From: Thermopetrobacter sp. TC1
GTDB taxonomy: Bacteria; Pseudomonadota; Alphaproteobacteria; Rhizobiales; Aestuariivirgaceae
Reading direction: 5' to 3'
DNA length: 64,000 nucleotides
Assembly (NCBI RefSeq): GCF_000746275.1
Contig: NZ_KN050828.1
Coordinates: 537,384 to 601,383, forward strand
In this document: piece by piece, positions 19,874 through 27,743 of the stretch
Position numbering within the stretch: the stretch's first letter is position 1
Layout: every line of letters starts with the position of its first letter
The notes under the pieces: generated by a model
Seen by the model: the letters and a program-made list of their open reading frames with translations, nothing else
Database searches by the model: none
Told to the model about the DNA's origin: nothing
Translations under genes and position numbers: made by a program

Positions 19874-21295
19874 ATGCAGGTTACTCCGGAAAACCTTCTT
19901 CTTGAGGCCGGGGCTTGCGAAGAGGCCCAGGTGCGGCCGCTCTATCTGGTGAAAAAGGATGGCCTTGCCGAGGTTCTGCCTGAACTGCCGGAACCGGCGC
20001 GCACGTTTGCCGAAAACCGCGGCTTTTCCGGAAAGACGGGTGATATCCTGCTCCTGCCTGATGCAGAGGGCCGGATCATCGGTGCGCTGGGCGGAATCGG
20101 CCCTGCCCGCCGCCCGCAGCTGGCGCATGGCGCCTTTGCCCGCGCCCTGCCGGAAGGCTGCTGGCGCCTTGCCTCAACGAAGGCGCTGCCCTGCGTGAAC
20201 ACCGCGGTGCTGGGCTGGCTGCTTTCCGCCTATCAATTCGATGTCTATCGCAAGCCCGCTGCGCAGCGGCCTGCGCAATTGCTTCTGCCAGAGGGCGCAT
20301 CACGCGCGCGCATTCTCAATCTGGCGGAAGCGGTCTATTTCGCGCGCAATCTTATCAACACACCGGCGCGGGATCTGGGACCGGCAGAACTGGAAGACCA
20401 TGCCCGCACGCTTGCGGAGAGTGCAGACGCCCGCATCCGCGTGATCAAGGGGGCGGCCTTGAAGCGCGGGTATCCCTTGATCCATGCGGTGGGTGCCGGG
20501 GCAAGTCCTGATCGCGCGCCCCGGCTGATCGAGATGTTCTGGGGACCAAACGATGCGCCGCGCGTGGCCATCATCGGCAAGGGTGTGTGCTTTGACACCG
20601 GTGGACTGGACCTGAAGCCGCCTTCGGCCATGCAGCTGATGAAGAAGGACATGGGCGGTGCGGCGGCGGCGCTGGCGCTTGCGCGCATGATCATGCGCGC
20701 GCGGCTGCCTTTGCGGCTGCATGTGCTCATTCCGGCCGTGGAAAATGCCGTTTCGGGATCGGCAATGCGGCCTTCCGATGTATTGCGGTCGCGCAAGGGC
20801 CTGAGTGTGGAGGTGGGCAACACCGATGCGGAAGGGCGGCTGATCCTTGCCGATGCCCTTGCACGCGCAGCGGAGGAGAAGCCCGAGATCGCCTTCGACT
20901 TCGCCACCCTGACCGGGGCGGCACGGGCGGCATTGGGCCCGGAGCTTCCGGCCCTGTTCAGCACAGGCGAGGATATCGCCAACGCTCTCATGGCGGCAGG
21001 GCGGGCGCTGGATGATCCGCTGTGGCACATGCCGCTGTGGCGGCCGTATCTTGAGGATCTCAAGAGCACGGTGGCCGATCTGTGCAACATCAGTGCGCAC
21101 GGCCATGCCGGCGCCATCACCGCGGCGCTGTTTCTGTCCCGCTTTGCCGAAGGCATTCCGGCATGGGTGCACGTCGATCTGTTCGCCTGGAATCCGAAGG
21201 ACAAGCCTGCGCGTCCGAAAGGCGGCGAGCTGCAGGCGGCGCGGGCCGTGTTCGCCTATCTGGAAAAATTCGTCAAAGAGAAAGGGCAAGCCTGA
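19874..21295 (+). CDS. leucyl aminopeptidase family protein (M17)
   Basis: 473-residue cytosolic aminopeptidase of family M17, which removes N-terminal residues from peptides using two metal ions. The C-terminal catalytic domain carries the metal and active-site motifs GKGVCFDTGGLDLKP, MKKDMGGAA and NTDAEGRLILADAL; all ligands appear intact. The N-terminal ~160 residues are less conserved. The start at 19874 has GGAG 8 bases upstream; an in-frame ATG further up at 19799 lacks a ribosome site. Resembles the PepA/PepB group; substrate preference cannot be read from the sequence. The upstream 226 bp show no gene. Confidence 0.92.
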   Translation: MQVTPENLLLEAGACEEAQVRPLYLVKKDGLAEVLPELPEPARTFAENRGFSGKTGDILLLPDAEGRIIGALGGIGPARRPQLAHGAFARALPEGCWRLASTKALPCVNTAVLGWLLSAYQFDVYRKPAAQRPAQLLLPEGASRARILNLAEAVYFARNLINTPARDLGPAELEDHARTLAESADARIRVIKGAALKRGYPLIHAVGAGASPDRAPRLIEMFWGPNDAPRVAIIGKGVCFDTGGLDLKPPSAMQLMKKDMGGAAAALALARMIMRARLPLRLHVLIPAVENAVSGSAMRPSDVLRSRKGLSVEVGNTDAEGRLILADALARAAEEKPEIAFDFATLTGAARAALGPELPALFSTGEDIANALMAAGRALDDPLWHMPLWRPYLEDLKSTVADLCNISAHGHAGAITAALFLSRFAEGIPAWVHVDLFAWNPKDKPARPKGGELQAARAVFAYLEKFVKEKGQA

Positions 21296-21419
21296 CGCCA
21301 TATTGAGGGCATAGGAACACCGTAAGTCGGGCCAAAACGATTCGCCGCCGGGGGGAAAGAAAACCGGAAGGCGAGAGTCTCATAACGTCGCGTGGGGCAA
21401 GCACAAGGGGCAGGAACGC

Positions 21420-22106
21420 ATGCCGAAAGTCTATCATTTCGCGCTGGATCCCTTCTGTCGCCGATTGCGGCTGATGCTGGGGGAATTCGGCATGGAGGCC
21501 GAGCTGATCGAGGTGCGTCCCTGGGAGGCGCCACCGGAGTTTTTGCGCATCAGCCCCTTTGGAGACGTGCCCGTCTTCATGGACGATAATGGCACCGTGG
21601 TTTCAGGCATTGTCGCCGCCGGTGAATATCTCGAAGAGACGCGCGGCACGCCGGAGCGGACGCTTTATGGCACCACGGCGGCGGAAAAGGCGGAAACCCG
21701 CATGCTGCTCTCCTGGTTTGAAGGGCGTTTCTTTCATGAGGTGACAGGGCCGATCTACATGGAAAAGGCCCTGCGCCGGCTTTTGCCGCGGGAGAAGGGC
21801 GGCGGCGCGCCCGATACGCGGCGGGTGCGGGCAGCCATGGAGCGCAAGAAGGATCATCTGACGCGCCTGGGGCAGCTTGCCGATGAGCGCAAATGGTTGG
21901 CCGGGGATTTCTTGAGCGCGGCGGATCTGGCGGCGGCGGCGCAGATTTCGGTTCTGGATTATCTCGACGCGCTGGACTGGAACGGGCTGGAAAGCGCCAA
22001 GCTCTGGTATCAGCGCATGAAATCCCGTCCGGCCTTTCGCCCGCTCCTGAGCGACCGGGTGCGGGGAATCGCGCCGCCCTCTCTCTATACGGCCCTGGAT
22101 TTCTGA
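21420..22106 (+). CDS. glutathione S-transferase family protein
   Basis: 228 residues with an N-terminal thioredoxin-like GST domain (ALDPFCRRLRLML, then FGDVPVFMDDNG and VVSGIVAAGEYL for glutathione binding) and an all-helical C-terminal domain with WLAGDFLSAADLAAAAQ. The substrate is unknown; possible roles are detoxification or stress handling. Start at 21420 is preceded by AGGAA. It is the first of a tight plus-strand run with queG, an SDR protein and an EamA transporter (gap of 61 bp to queG), so these may be co-transcribed. Confidence 0.9.
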   Translation: MPKVYHFALDPFCRRLRLMLGEFGMEAELIEVRPWEAPPEFLRISPFGDVPVFMDDNGTVVSGIVAAGEYLEETRGTPERTLYGTTAAEKAETRMLLSWFEGRFFHEVTGPIYMEKALRRLLPREKGGGAPDTRRVRAAMERKKDHLTRLGQLADERKWLAGDFLSAADLAAAAQISVLDYLDALDWNGLESAKLWYQRMKSRPAFRPLLSDRVRGIAPPSLYTALDF

Positions 22107-22167
22107 ACCGGCCCCATGCCAGACCGGCGCACTTGACGCGCGCGGCCTGCTGGCGGATCCCTTGCGC

Positions 22168-23325
22168 ATGAGCAAACGCCCTCTCAAGAATCGGCTGAAG
22201 GACAAGGCCCATGCCCTGGGCTTCGATGCGGTGGGCATCACCCGGGCGGCGCTGCCTGTTGCCGTGCAGCAGGAGCTGGAAGGCTTTGTGGCCGCCGGTC
22301 TGCACGGCACCATGGACTGGATGGCGACAACACTTGACCGGCGCAAGGATCCGCGCGCCCTATGGCCCGAGGCGCGCACGGCGATCGTGTGTGCCATGAA
22401 CTATGGCCCGCCGCCGGATGTAAAGCCGCTTAGCCGCATCAGACGACGCGACAGGGGCGTCATTTCCGTTTACGCCCTGGGGCGGGATTATCACGATGTG
22501 GTCAAGGGGCGGCTGAAGCACCTGGCGCAATGGTTCGTGGCGCAAACCCGGGCGGCGGTGAAGGTGTTCGTCGATACCGCACCGCTCATGGAAAAGCCCC
22601 TGGCCGAACAGGCGGGCATCGGCTGGGCCGGCAAGCACACCTGCATTCTTTCGCGGCAGTGGGGAAACTGGCTGTTTCTCTGCGTGATCCTCACGACCTT
22701 CGAGATGGAACCGGATGCTCCGGCCTCCGCCCATTGCGGCAGTTGCCGCCGCTGTCTCGACATCTGCCCCACCGGTGCCTTTCTCGGGCCGCGCCGCATC
22801 GATGCGCGCCGCTGCATCTCCTATCTCACCATCGAGCACAAGGGGCCTATCCCGCGCGCACTGCGGCCGCTGATGGGCAATCGCATCTTCGGCTGTGATG
22901 ACTGTCTTGCCGTTTGCCCCTGGAACCGTTTCGCCAGGATGACCCGGGAAGAGCGTTTTCTGCCCCGTGAAGCGCTGCTTGATCCGCCGCTGGCGGAGCT
23001 TGCGGGTCTGGATGATGCCGCCTTTCGCAAGCGTTTTGCCAAGACGCCGGTGCGGCGGGCGGGGCGCGAGCGGTTCGTGGCCAATGTCGTCATCGCCATG
23101 GGCAACAGTGGCCTGCCCAGTCTCATCGATGTGGTGATGGAGCGATTGTCAGACGAAAGCCCCCTTGTTCGCGCCATGGCGGTATGGTCCCTTTCGCGAC
23201 TGATGGATCGGAGGGACTTTCTGGCCCTGAAGCAGGCGCGGATGGAGCAGGATGCAGATCCGCTGGTGCGTGCGGAATGGCAGGCCGCCACAGCGGAAAT
23301 TGAGAACGGACATCACGATGCATGA
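22168..23325 (+). CDS. queG: epoxyqueuosine reductase
   Basis: 385-residue QueG, the cobalamin- and Fe-S-dependent enzyme that performs the last step of queuosine synthesis on tRNA (wobble position of GUN anticodons). Two [4Fe-4S] motifs are present: CGSCRRCLDICP (~residue 190) and CDDCLAVCP (~242). A C-terminal HEAT-like extension (SLIDVVMERLSDESPLVRAM) is visible. Its cobalamin need fits with cobS/cobT in the same window. ATG 22168 is chosen; a TTG two codons upstream is possible. It overlaps the next gene by 4 bp (ATGA), suggesting translational coupling. Confidence 0.95.
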   Translation: MSKRPLKNRLKDKAHALGFDAVGITRAALPVAVQQELEGFVAAGLHGTMDWMATTLDRRKDPRALWPEARTAIVCAMNYGPPPDVKPLSRIRRRDRGVISVYALGRDYHDVVKGRLKHLAQWFVAQTRAAVKVFVDTAPLMEKPLAEQAGIGWAGKHTCILSRQWGNWLFLCVILTTFEMEPDAPASAHCGSCRRCLDICPTGAFLGPRRIDARRCISYLTIEHKGPIPRALRPLMGNRIFGCDDCLAVCPWNRFARMTREERFLPREALLDPPLAELAGLDDAAFRKRFAKTPVRRAGRERFVANVVIAMGNSGLPSLIDVVMERLSDESPLVRAMAVWSLSRLMDRRDFLALKQARMEQDADPLVRAEWQAATAEIENGHHDA

Positions 23326-24239
23326 TCATGGCCAACGGTTCTGAAAACAAAGGGCTTCTCGCCCTGGGCATGGGCTATGTCGCCACACGGCTTGCGCGGC
23401 GGCTGCGCGCGGCGGGCTGGGCGGTGACAGGCACGGCCCGGGATGAAACGGGTCTTGAGGCCATCGCCCGGGAAGGGGCACGCGCCTTCATTTTTGATGC
23501 CAGCACGCCCCTTCCCGATGCGGCCTGGGAAGGCATTACACACGTTCTCAGCTCCATCCCGCCGGATGATGCCGGCGATCCCGCGCTGCGCGTGCTGAGG
23601 GATCAGCTGATCGCGCACAAGGAGCACCTGATGTGGGTGGGCTATCTCTCCACTGTCGGTGTCTATGGCGATCATGGCGGGGCATGGGTGGATGAAACAA
23701 CGAAGCCACGCCCGCTCACGATGCGCGGACAAAGGCGCCTGGCGGCAGAACGGGCCTGGCTGGCTCTGCATGCGGAATATGGGTTGCCGGTTCACATCTT
23801 TCGCCTGCCCGGCATCTATGGCCCTGGACGCAGCCCGCTTGACAAGGCCCGGGCCGGTGCGCGCTCTGCCCTGATCGTGAAGGAAGGACAGGTGTTCTCG
23901 CGCATTCATGTGGATGATCTTATCGAGGCGCTGATGCTGTCCATGCAGTCGCCAACGCCGGGTGAGATCTATAACGTCACTGATGACCTGCCGGCGCCAC
24001 CACATGACGTGGCCCTTTTTGCCCATGCGCTGCTTGGCATGACACCGCCGCCGCTGAAGTCTTACGAGGAGGTTGCCGATACGCTTTCGCCCATGGCCCG
24101 CTCGTTTTATGGAGAATCCAAGCGCGTCAGCAATCGCAAGCTCAAGGCGCGGCTGGGCTGGCAGCCCCGGTATGCGGACTATCGCAGCGGATTGCGGGCC
24201 ATCCTGGCCGAGGAAGAATGCGGAAAGGATGGCTCATGA
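23322..24239 (+). CDS. NAD-dependent epimerase/dehydratase (SDR) family protein, YeeZ-like
   Basis: 305 residues with a Rossmann fold of the extended SDR type. The dinucleotide-binding loop is a variant, LALGMGYVATRLARRL, as in YeeZ-like proteins rather than the usual GxxGxxG. The catalytic region has YLSTVGVYGDHGG, with RLPGIYGPGRSPLDK following. The physiological substrate is unknown. Start ATGATC overlaps the queG stop by 4 bp, and its stop overlaps the EamA start, so queG-SDR-EamA looks like one operon. Confidence 0.88.
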   Translation: MIMANGSENKGLLALGMGYVATRLARRLRAAGWAVTGTARDETGLEAIAREGARAFIFDASTPLPDAAWEGITHVLSSIPPDDAGDPALRVLRDQLIAHKEHLMWVGYLSTVGVYGDHGGAWVDETTKPRPLTMRGQRRLAAERAWLALHAEYGLPVHIFRLPGIYGPGRSPLDKARAGARSALIVKEGQVFSRIHVDDLIEALMLSMQSPTPGEIYNVTDDLPAPPHDVALFAHALLGMTPPPLKSYEEVADTLSPMARSFYGESKRVSNRKLKARLGWQPRYADYRSGLRAILAEEECGKDGS

Positions 24240-25156
24240 GTGTCCTGGTTTCTTCGCCGGCATCGGCCACGCACAGACGGCGGGCATTGATCGCCGTATT
24301 TGGCGCCGTGTTTCTGTGGGCCAGTGCCTTTCCCGCCATGAAATCCCTGCTGGCGCGCATGGATCCCATGGCCATGGTCTGGGTGCGCATGGCCATTGCC
24401 AGCCTGGTCCTGTTGCCGCTGATGGTGCGCAGCTGGCCGCGTGCGCAGAGAGAAAGGGGAGATGGCTGGTGGCTTCTCGCCCTGGTGATCTTCGAGCCGG
24501 GGCTTTATTTTCTCCTGGAAACAAAAGCGCTTCAATATACCTCCGCCGCACAGGCCGGCATGGTCGTGGCCCTTTTCCCCCTCATGGCCGCGGCGGGCGG
24601 CGCCCTGTTCTTCCGGGAGCGGCTGAGCGGGCAGATGGTGGCAGGGCTGATTCTGTCCGTTCTTGGCGTGGTGGGGCTGACCCTGGCGGGAGAGGCCGAT
24701 ATTCATGCGCCCGCGCCATGGCTGGGCAATCTTCTGGAATTCCTCGCCATGGTGTGTGCGGTGGGTTACATCATGATCGTGAAGCGCCTGGGGCAGCGCT
24801 ATGACATCTGGCTGCTGACCGGCATTCAGATGACGGGCGGTTTTTTCCTGTTTCTTCCCGGAGCGGTGACGCTGTTCACCCAGCCCGAACCCCTCTTTTC
24901 CAGCCTGTTCGATCTCTCTCTTCTCGTCTATCTCGGCGTGGGCGTGACCGTTCTGGCCTATGGGCTTTACAACACGGGCGTGGCCAGGCTGCCGGCGGCA
25001 CAGGCCGCTGCTCTTGTCAATCTGATCCCGGTGCTGGCCGTGATCATGAGCTGGGCCACGCTCGGTGAGACGCTCAACCTTCTGCAGATCGCCTTTGCCG
25101 CGGTGACACTGGCAGGCGTGGCCCTGTCACAATGGCGCGCGAACGCCAGGAGATGA
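24236..25156 (+). CDS. DMT-superfamily transporter (EamA family)
   Basis: 306-residue inner-membrane protein with about ten predicted TM helices in two EamA repeats (FGAVFLWASAFPAMKSLL in the first; FLAMVCAVGYIMIVKRL in the second). Such proteins export or import amino acids, nucleotides or other metabolites; the substrate here is unknown. Start at 24236 overlaps the preceding gene by 4 bp and has AGGA 6 bases upstream. Last gene of the GST-queG-SDR-EamA run and convergent with the response regulator at 25234. Confidence 0.9.
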   Translation: MSVLVSSPASATHRRRALIAVFGAVFLWASAFPAMKSLLARMDPMAMVWVRMAIASLVLLPLMVRSWPRAQRERGDGWWLLALVIFEPGLYFLLETKALQYTSAAQAGMVVALFPLMAAAGGALFFRERLSGQMVAGLILSVLGVVGLTLAGEADIHAPAPWLGNLLEFLAMVCAVGYIMIVKRLGQRYDIWLLTGIQMTGGFFLFLPGAVTLFTQPEPLFSSLFDLSLLVYLGVGVTVLAYGLYNTGVARLPAAQAAALVNLIPVLAVIMSWATLGETLNLLQIAFAAVTLAGVALSQWRANARR

Positions 25157-25164
25157 CAAGAGGT

Positions 25165-25184
25165 GAAGGGTGCGGGCGCCCTTC
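25165..25184. terminator. hairpin between convergent EamA and response regulator genes
   Basis: GAAGGGTG pairs with CGCCCTTC (one wobble pair) with a 4-base loop in the 77-bp convergent gap. It could terminate from both sides, but there is no clear T-run. Confidence 0.35.
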
Positions 25185-25233
25185 TAGACGATCCGCAAAC
25201 CGGAGCAATCAGCCGGTGAAGCGGGATGATTGA

Positions 25234-25893
25234 TCAGATACGGTCCGGCGCGATGAGCACACCATCGACGCGGGAAGCGGCAATGACGGCCTGCGTGCGG
25301 CTTTCCACGTTCAGTTTCTGGAGAATGGCCGAGACATGGGCCTTGATGGTGGCTTCCGATACGCCGAGTTCATAGGCGATCTGCTTGTTCAGCAATCCTT
25401 CGCGCAGCATCATAAGCACGCGCATCTGCTGGGGTGTGAGGGTGGAGAGCCGGCGGGCCATCTCCTCAAGCTCCTCATCATCGGCGACATCGAGGGAAAC
25501 ATCCTCCGGTACGGCCACCTCGCCGGCCAGCACGTCCTGAAGGGCCTTCTGCATCTGCTCCGCCGAGGCTGACTTGGGAATGAAACCGGAAGCGCCCAGC
25601 GAAATGGCACGGCGAATGACCGACGGTTCCTCCACGGCGGAAATGACCACCACCGGAATGCCCGGATACTGCGCCCGCAAATAGGCCAGGCCGGAGAACC
25701 CCTGAACACCGGGCATCTTCAGGTCCAGCAGGATCAGATCCGGTTCCGGACCGTTTGCGAGCAGAGAGATGATTTCCTCCAGCGTGCCCGCCTCCGACAG
25801 GGCCACATCCGGCATCTCGCGCGCGAGAACCTGCTTGAGAGCCGTGCGGAACAGGGGATGATCGTCGGCGATGATGAAATGCTGGCTGGCCAT
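25234..25893 (-). CDS. NarL/FixJ-type response regulator, orphan
   Basis: 219-residue response regulator: receiver domain with acidic pocket DDH at 10-12, phosphorylation site D57 in LILLDLKMPG and K in PKSASAEQ, followed by a LuxR-type helix-turn-helix (~150-215; LTPQQMRVLMML, ELGVSEATIKAHVSAILQKL). It should bind DNA as a dimer when phosphorylated by an unidentified histidine kinase; none is adjacent. Start at 25893 has GGGAG 5 bases upstream. It points away from the AT-rich gap in front of the pilus operon and may share that regulatory region; regulation of the pilus genes is an inference from position only. Confidence 0.92.
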   Translation of the reverse strand: MASQHFIIADDHPLFRTALKQVLAREMPDVALSEAGTLEEIISLLANGPEPDLILLDLKMPGVQGFSGLAYLRAQYPGIPVVVISAVEEPSVIRRAISLGASGFIPKSASAEQMQKALQDVLAGEVAVPEDVSLDVADDEELEEMARRLSTLTPQQMRVLMMLREGLLNKQIAYELGVSEATIKAHVSAILQKLNVESRTQAVIAASRVDGVLIAPDRI

Positions 25894-26408
25894 GGGTGCT
25901 CCCGTCCTTGTTCTCGCCCAAGACGGCGCTTGTTGCGTTTCCATTCCTCGCTCAGACGGATGTCCTCTCCCGTCTGTCGTATCCAATCTGTCGCACCCCC
26001 GGCAACCTCCATATACCACTCTCTGGCGCGAAGACAAATCCGTGCACGGAAGAAATGCGCATGGTGAGATGTTTCTCGCCCGAGTTCTCTTGCATTTCGG
26101 TACAATTCTTCTCTCTCCATGATTGCATATATCAAATGGTCAAATCTACTTACAGATGATAATTAACTAACAGGAAACCAAAAGCCGTTAAACTTTGAGA
26201 AAACATAAATTCAAATCTTCGCAAATGCAGGATTAGCCGGGGGTCAGTACTCACTGCCGTTTAACATCCGATTCAGAATTGGCTGCGAGTCTCGAATGCG
26301 GATGGGGGAAAACCAGACAAAAAACCCATCTCACCGGGGCCTTCACAAAAAGACAAAACGGAAGGCCCGGCGTTGCAAGACGGACAGTGAGTAGACGGAG
26401 TAAGAGCA
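25894..26408. other. 515-bp AT-rich divergent intergenic region upstream of the pilus operon
   Basis: No convincing gene. Bases ~26,100-26,300 are clearly AT-rich compared with the surrounding sequence (for example GATGATAATTAACTAAC near 26155). This is the expected place for promoters of the response regulator (minus) and the pilin (plus), and AT-rich DNA of this kind is a typical target of xenogeneic silencers such as MucR or H-NS analogues. No consensus -10/-35 pair is certain. Confidence 0.5.
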
Positions 26409-26894
26409 ATGAAGAAGATCCTTCACGGCATCCTTGCGGCTGCCGCCGTGGCAGCCATGGCCTCTGCGGCTCAGGCCGCTTCGACGGTTACGTCCACCTT
26501 CCAAACGCAGATCACCATCGAGGATGACTGCGAGATCACCTCGCCGACGGACATGAACTTCGGCTCGGTGGGTCTGCTGAACAGCAATGTGGACGCCACC
26601 TCCACCTTCGTGGTCCGCTGCACGGAGAACACCGATTACACCATCGCGCTGGACAATGGTCAGAATGCCTCGGGCGGCACTTCGCGCATGGCCAACAGCG
26701 ATGGCACCAAGTTCGTGACCTACGAGCTGTATCAGGACAGCGGCCGCACCACCCTGTGGGACGATACCAACACGGTGTCCTCCACGGGCACGGGCGTTGA
26801 CCAGACCTTCACGGTCTATGGCCGCGTGCCGCCGCAGGCCACGCCGCCGGCCGGCACCTACACGGACACCGTGACCATCACGGTCACCTACTGA
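26409..26894 (+). CDS. spore coat U domain (SCPU) pilin, Csu-type major subunit
   Basis: 161 residues: signal peptide (1-23, MASAAQAA) and one spore coat protein U domain with the pattern QITIEDDCEITSPTDMNFGS, VVRCTENTDYTIALDNGQ and TYTDTVTITVTY at the C-terminus. SCPU proteins are secreted subunits of archaic chaperone-usher pili (Csu of Acinetobacter, CupE of Pseudomonas) that assemble by donor-strand exchange; the two cysteines (in DDCE and VRCT) should form the family disulfide. Start has GGAGTAAGAG upstream. First gene of a pilin-chaperone-usher operon. Confidence 0.92.
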   Translation: MKKILHGILAAAAVAAMASAAQAASTVTSTFQTQITIEDDCEITSPTDMNFGSVGLLNSNVDATSTFVVRCTENTDYTIALDNGQNASGGTSRMANSDGTKFVTYELYQDSGRTTLWDDTNTVSSTGTGVDQTFTVYGRVPPQATPPAGTYTDTVTITVTY

Positions 26895-26907
26895 TGACAG
26901 ATCCGTT

Positions 26908-26946
26908 CCGGCCGTCGCAGGGTCTTTGTCCCCTTGCGGCGGCCGG
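26908..26946 (+). other. strong hairpin between pilin and chaperone genes
   Basis: CCGGCCGTCGCAGGG (26908-26922) pairs nearly perfectly with CCCTTGCGGCGGCCGG (26931-26946). There is no T-run after it, so it is more likely an mRNA-stabilising or partial attenuating structure that raises pilin output over chaperone and usher. Confidence 0.6.
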
Positions 26947-27022
26947 AGCGCCGCTGTCCGGGTTGCAAGCTCTTCGCCCCGTCGTTCGATCAGCTTGATT
27001 TCCGATTTCCAAGGGGTACGGC

Positions 27023-27739
27023 ATGAAGACGTTCGCGCGTTCCTTCGCTGTATTCGCCGTTTTCGCCGGACTGGCGACCGGCTCCATCAGCTCAGAAGCC
27101 GCACAGGTGCACGTTCGGCCTGTGAACGTTCAGGTCATGGCACCGGCCGCGGCGAGCCGGCTGACGCTCAAGAACATGGGGCGCACGCCCATCACGGCGC
27201 AGGTGCGCGTCTTCCGCTGGATACAGAAGGACGGCCGCGATCAGCTTCTGCCCACGCGCGAGGTTGTGGCCAGCCCGCCGCTTTTGCGCCTGCGGCCAGG
27301 CCGGGAAAACGTCGTGCGCATCGTGCGCACGGTCAAGCGCGCGGTGCGCGGCGAGGAGAGCTATCGGCTGATCGTCGATGAGATCCCGGATCGGCGCAAG
27401 GTGAAACAGGGCGTGGTGTTCGCCGTGCGTTACTCCATTCCGGTGTTCTTCACCGCGCGGAACGCCAAGCCCCCCAAGCTGTCCTGGCAGGCGCAGAAAA
27501 AGGGACGGCGGCTGATCATTCGTGTGCGCAATCTGGGCGATAAACATGCACGCTTAAGCGACATGACCATTTCCGCCGCCGGAGGGGGCGTGATCGCCCG
27601 GATGAAAGGTCTGGCCGGTTATGTGCTGGGCAAGTCTTCCAAGGCCTGGGTCGTTTCGGCCCGGAAAATTCCCGCAACGCTCGTGATCAGGGGAAAGAGG
27701 CAGAATGGGCCCTTCACCGCAAAGGTGCGGGTGCGTTAA
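27023..27739 (+). CDS. periplasmic pilus chaperone (PapD/CsuC-like)
   Basis: 238 residues: signal peptide (to about residue 27) and two immunoglobulin-like domains of the PapD family. Visible features are LTLKNMGRTPITAQVRVFRW in domain 1, LRPGRENVVRIVR (the subunit-binding edge) and YRLIVDEIP. Such chaperones cap pilin subunits in the periplasm and deliver them to the usher. Start preceded by AAGGGG. Lies 128 bp after the pilin gene and overlaps or abuts the usher gene. Confidence 0.92.
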   Translation: MKTFARSFAVFAVFAGLATGSISSEAAQVHVRPVNVQVMAPAAASRLTLKNMGRTPITAQVRVFRWIQKDGRDQLLPTREVVASPPLLRLRPGRENVVRIVRTVKRAVRGEESYRLIVDEIPDRRKVKQGVVFAVRYSIPVFFTARNAKPPKLSWQAQKKGRRLIIRVRNLGDKHARLSDMTISAAGGGVIARMKGLAGYVLGKSSKAWVVSARKIPATLVIRGKRQNGPFTAKVRVR

Positions 27740-27743
27740 ACGC

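Noticed and set aside
25858-26159. Small plus-strand frames of 69-87 codons upstream of the pilin gene
   Set aside because: They overlap the regulator gene start, lack ribosome sites and give no meaningful protein.
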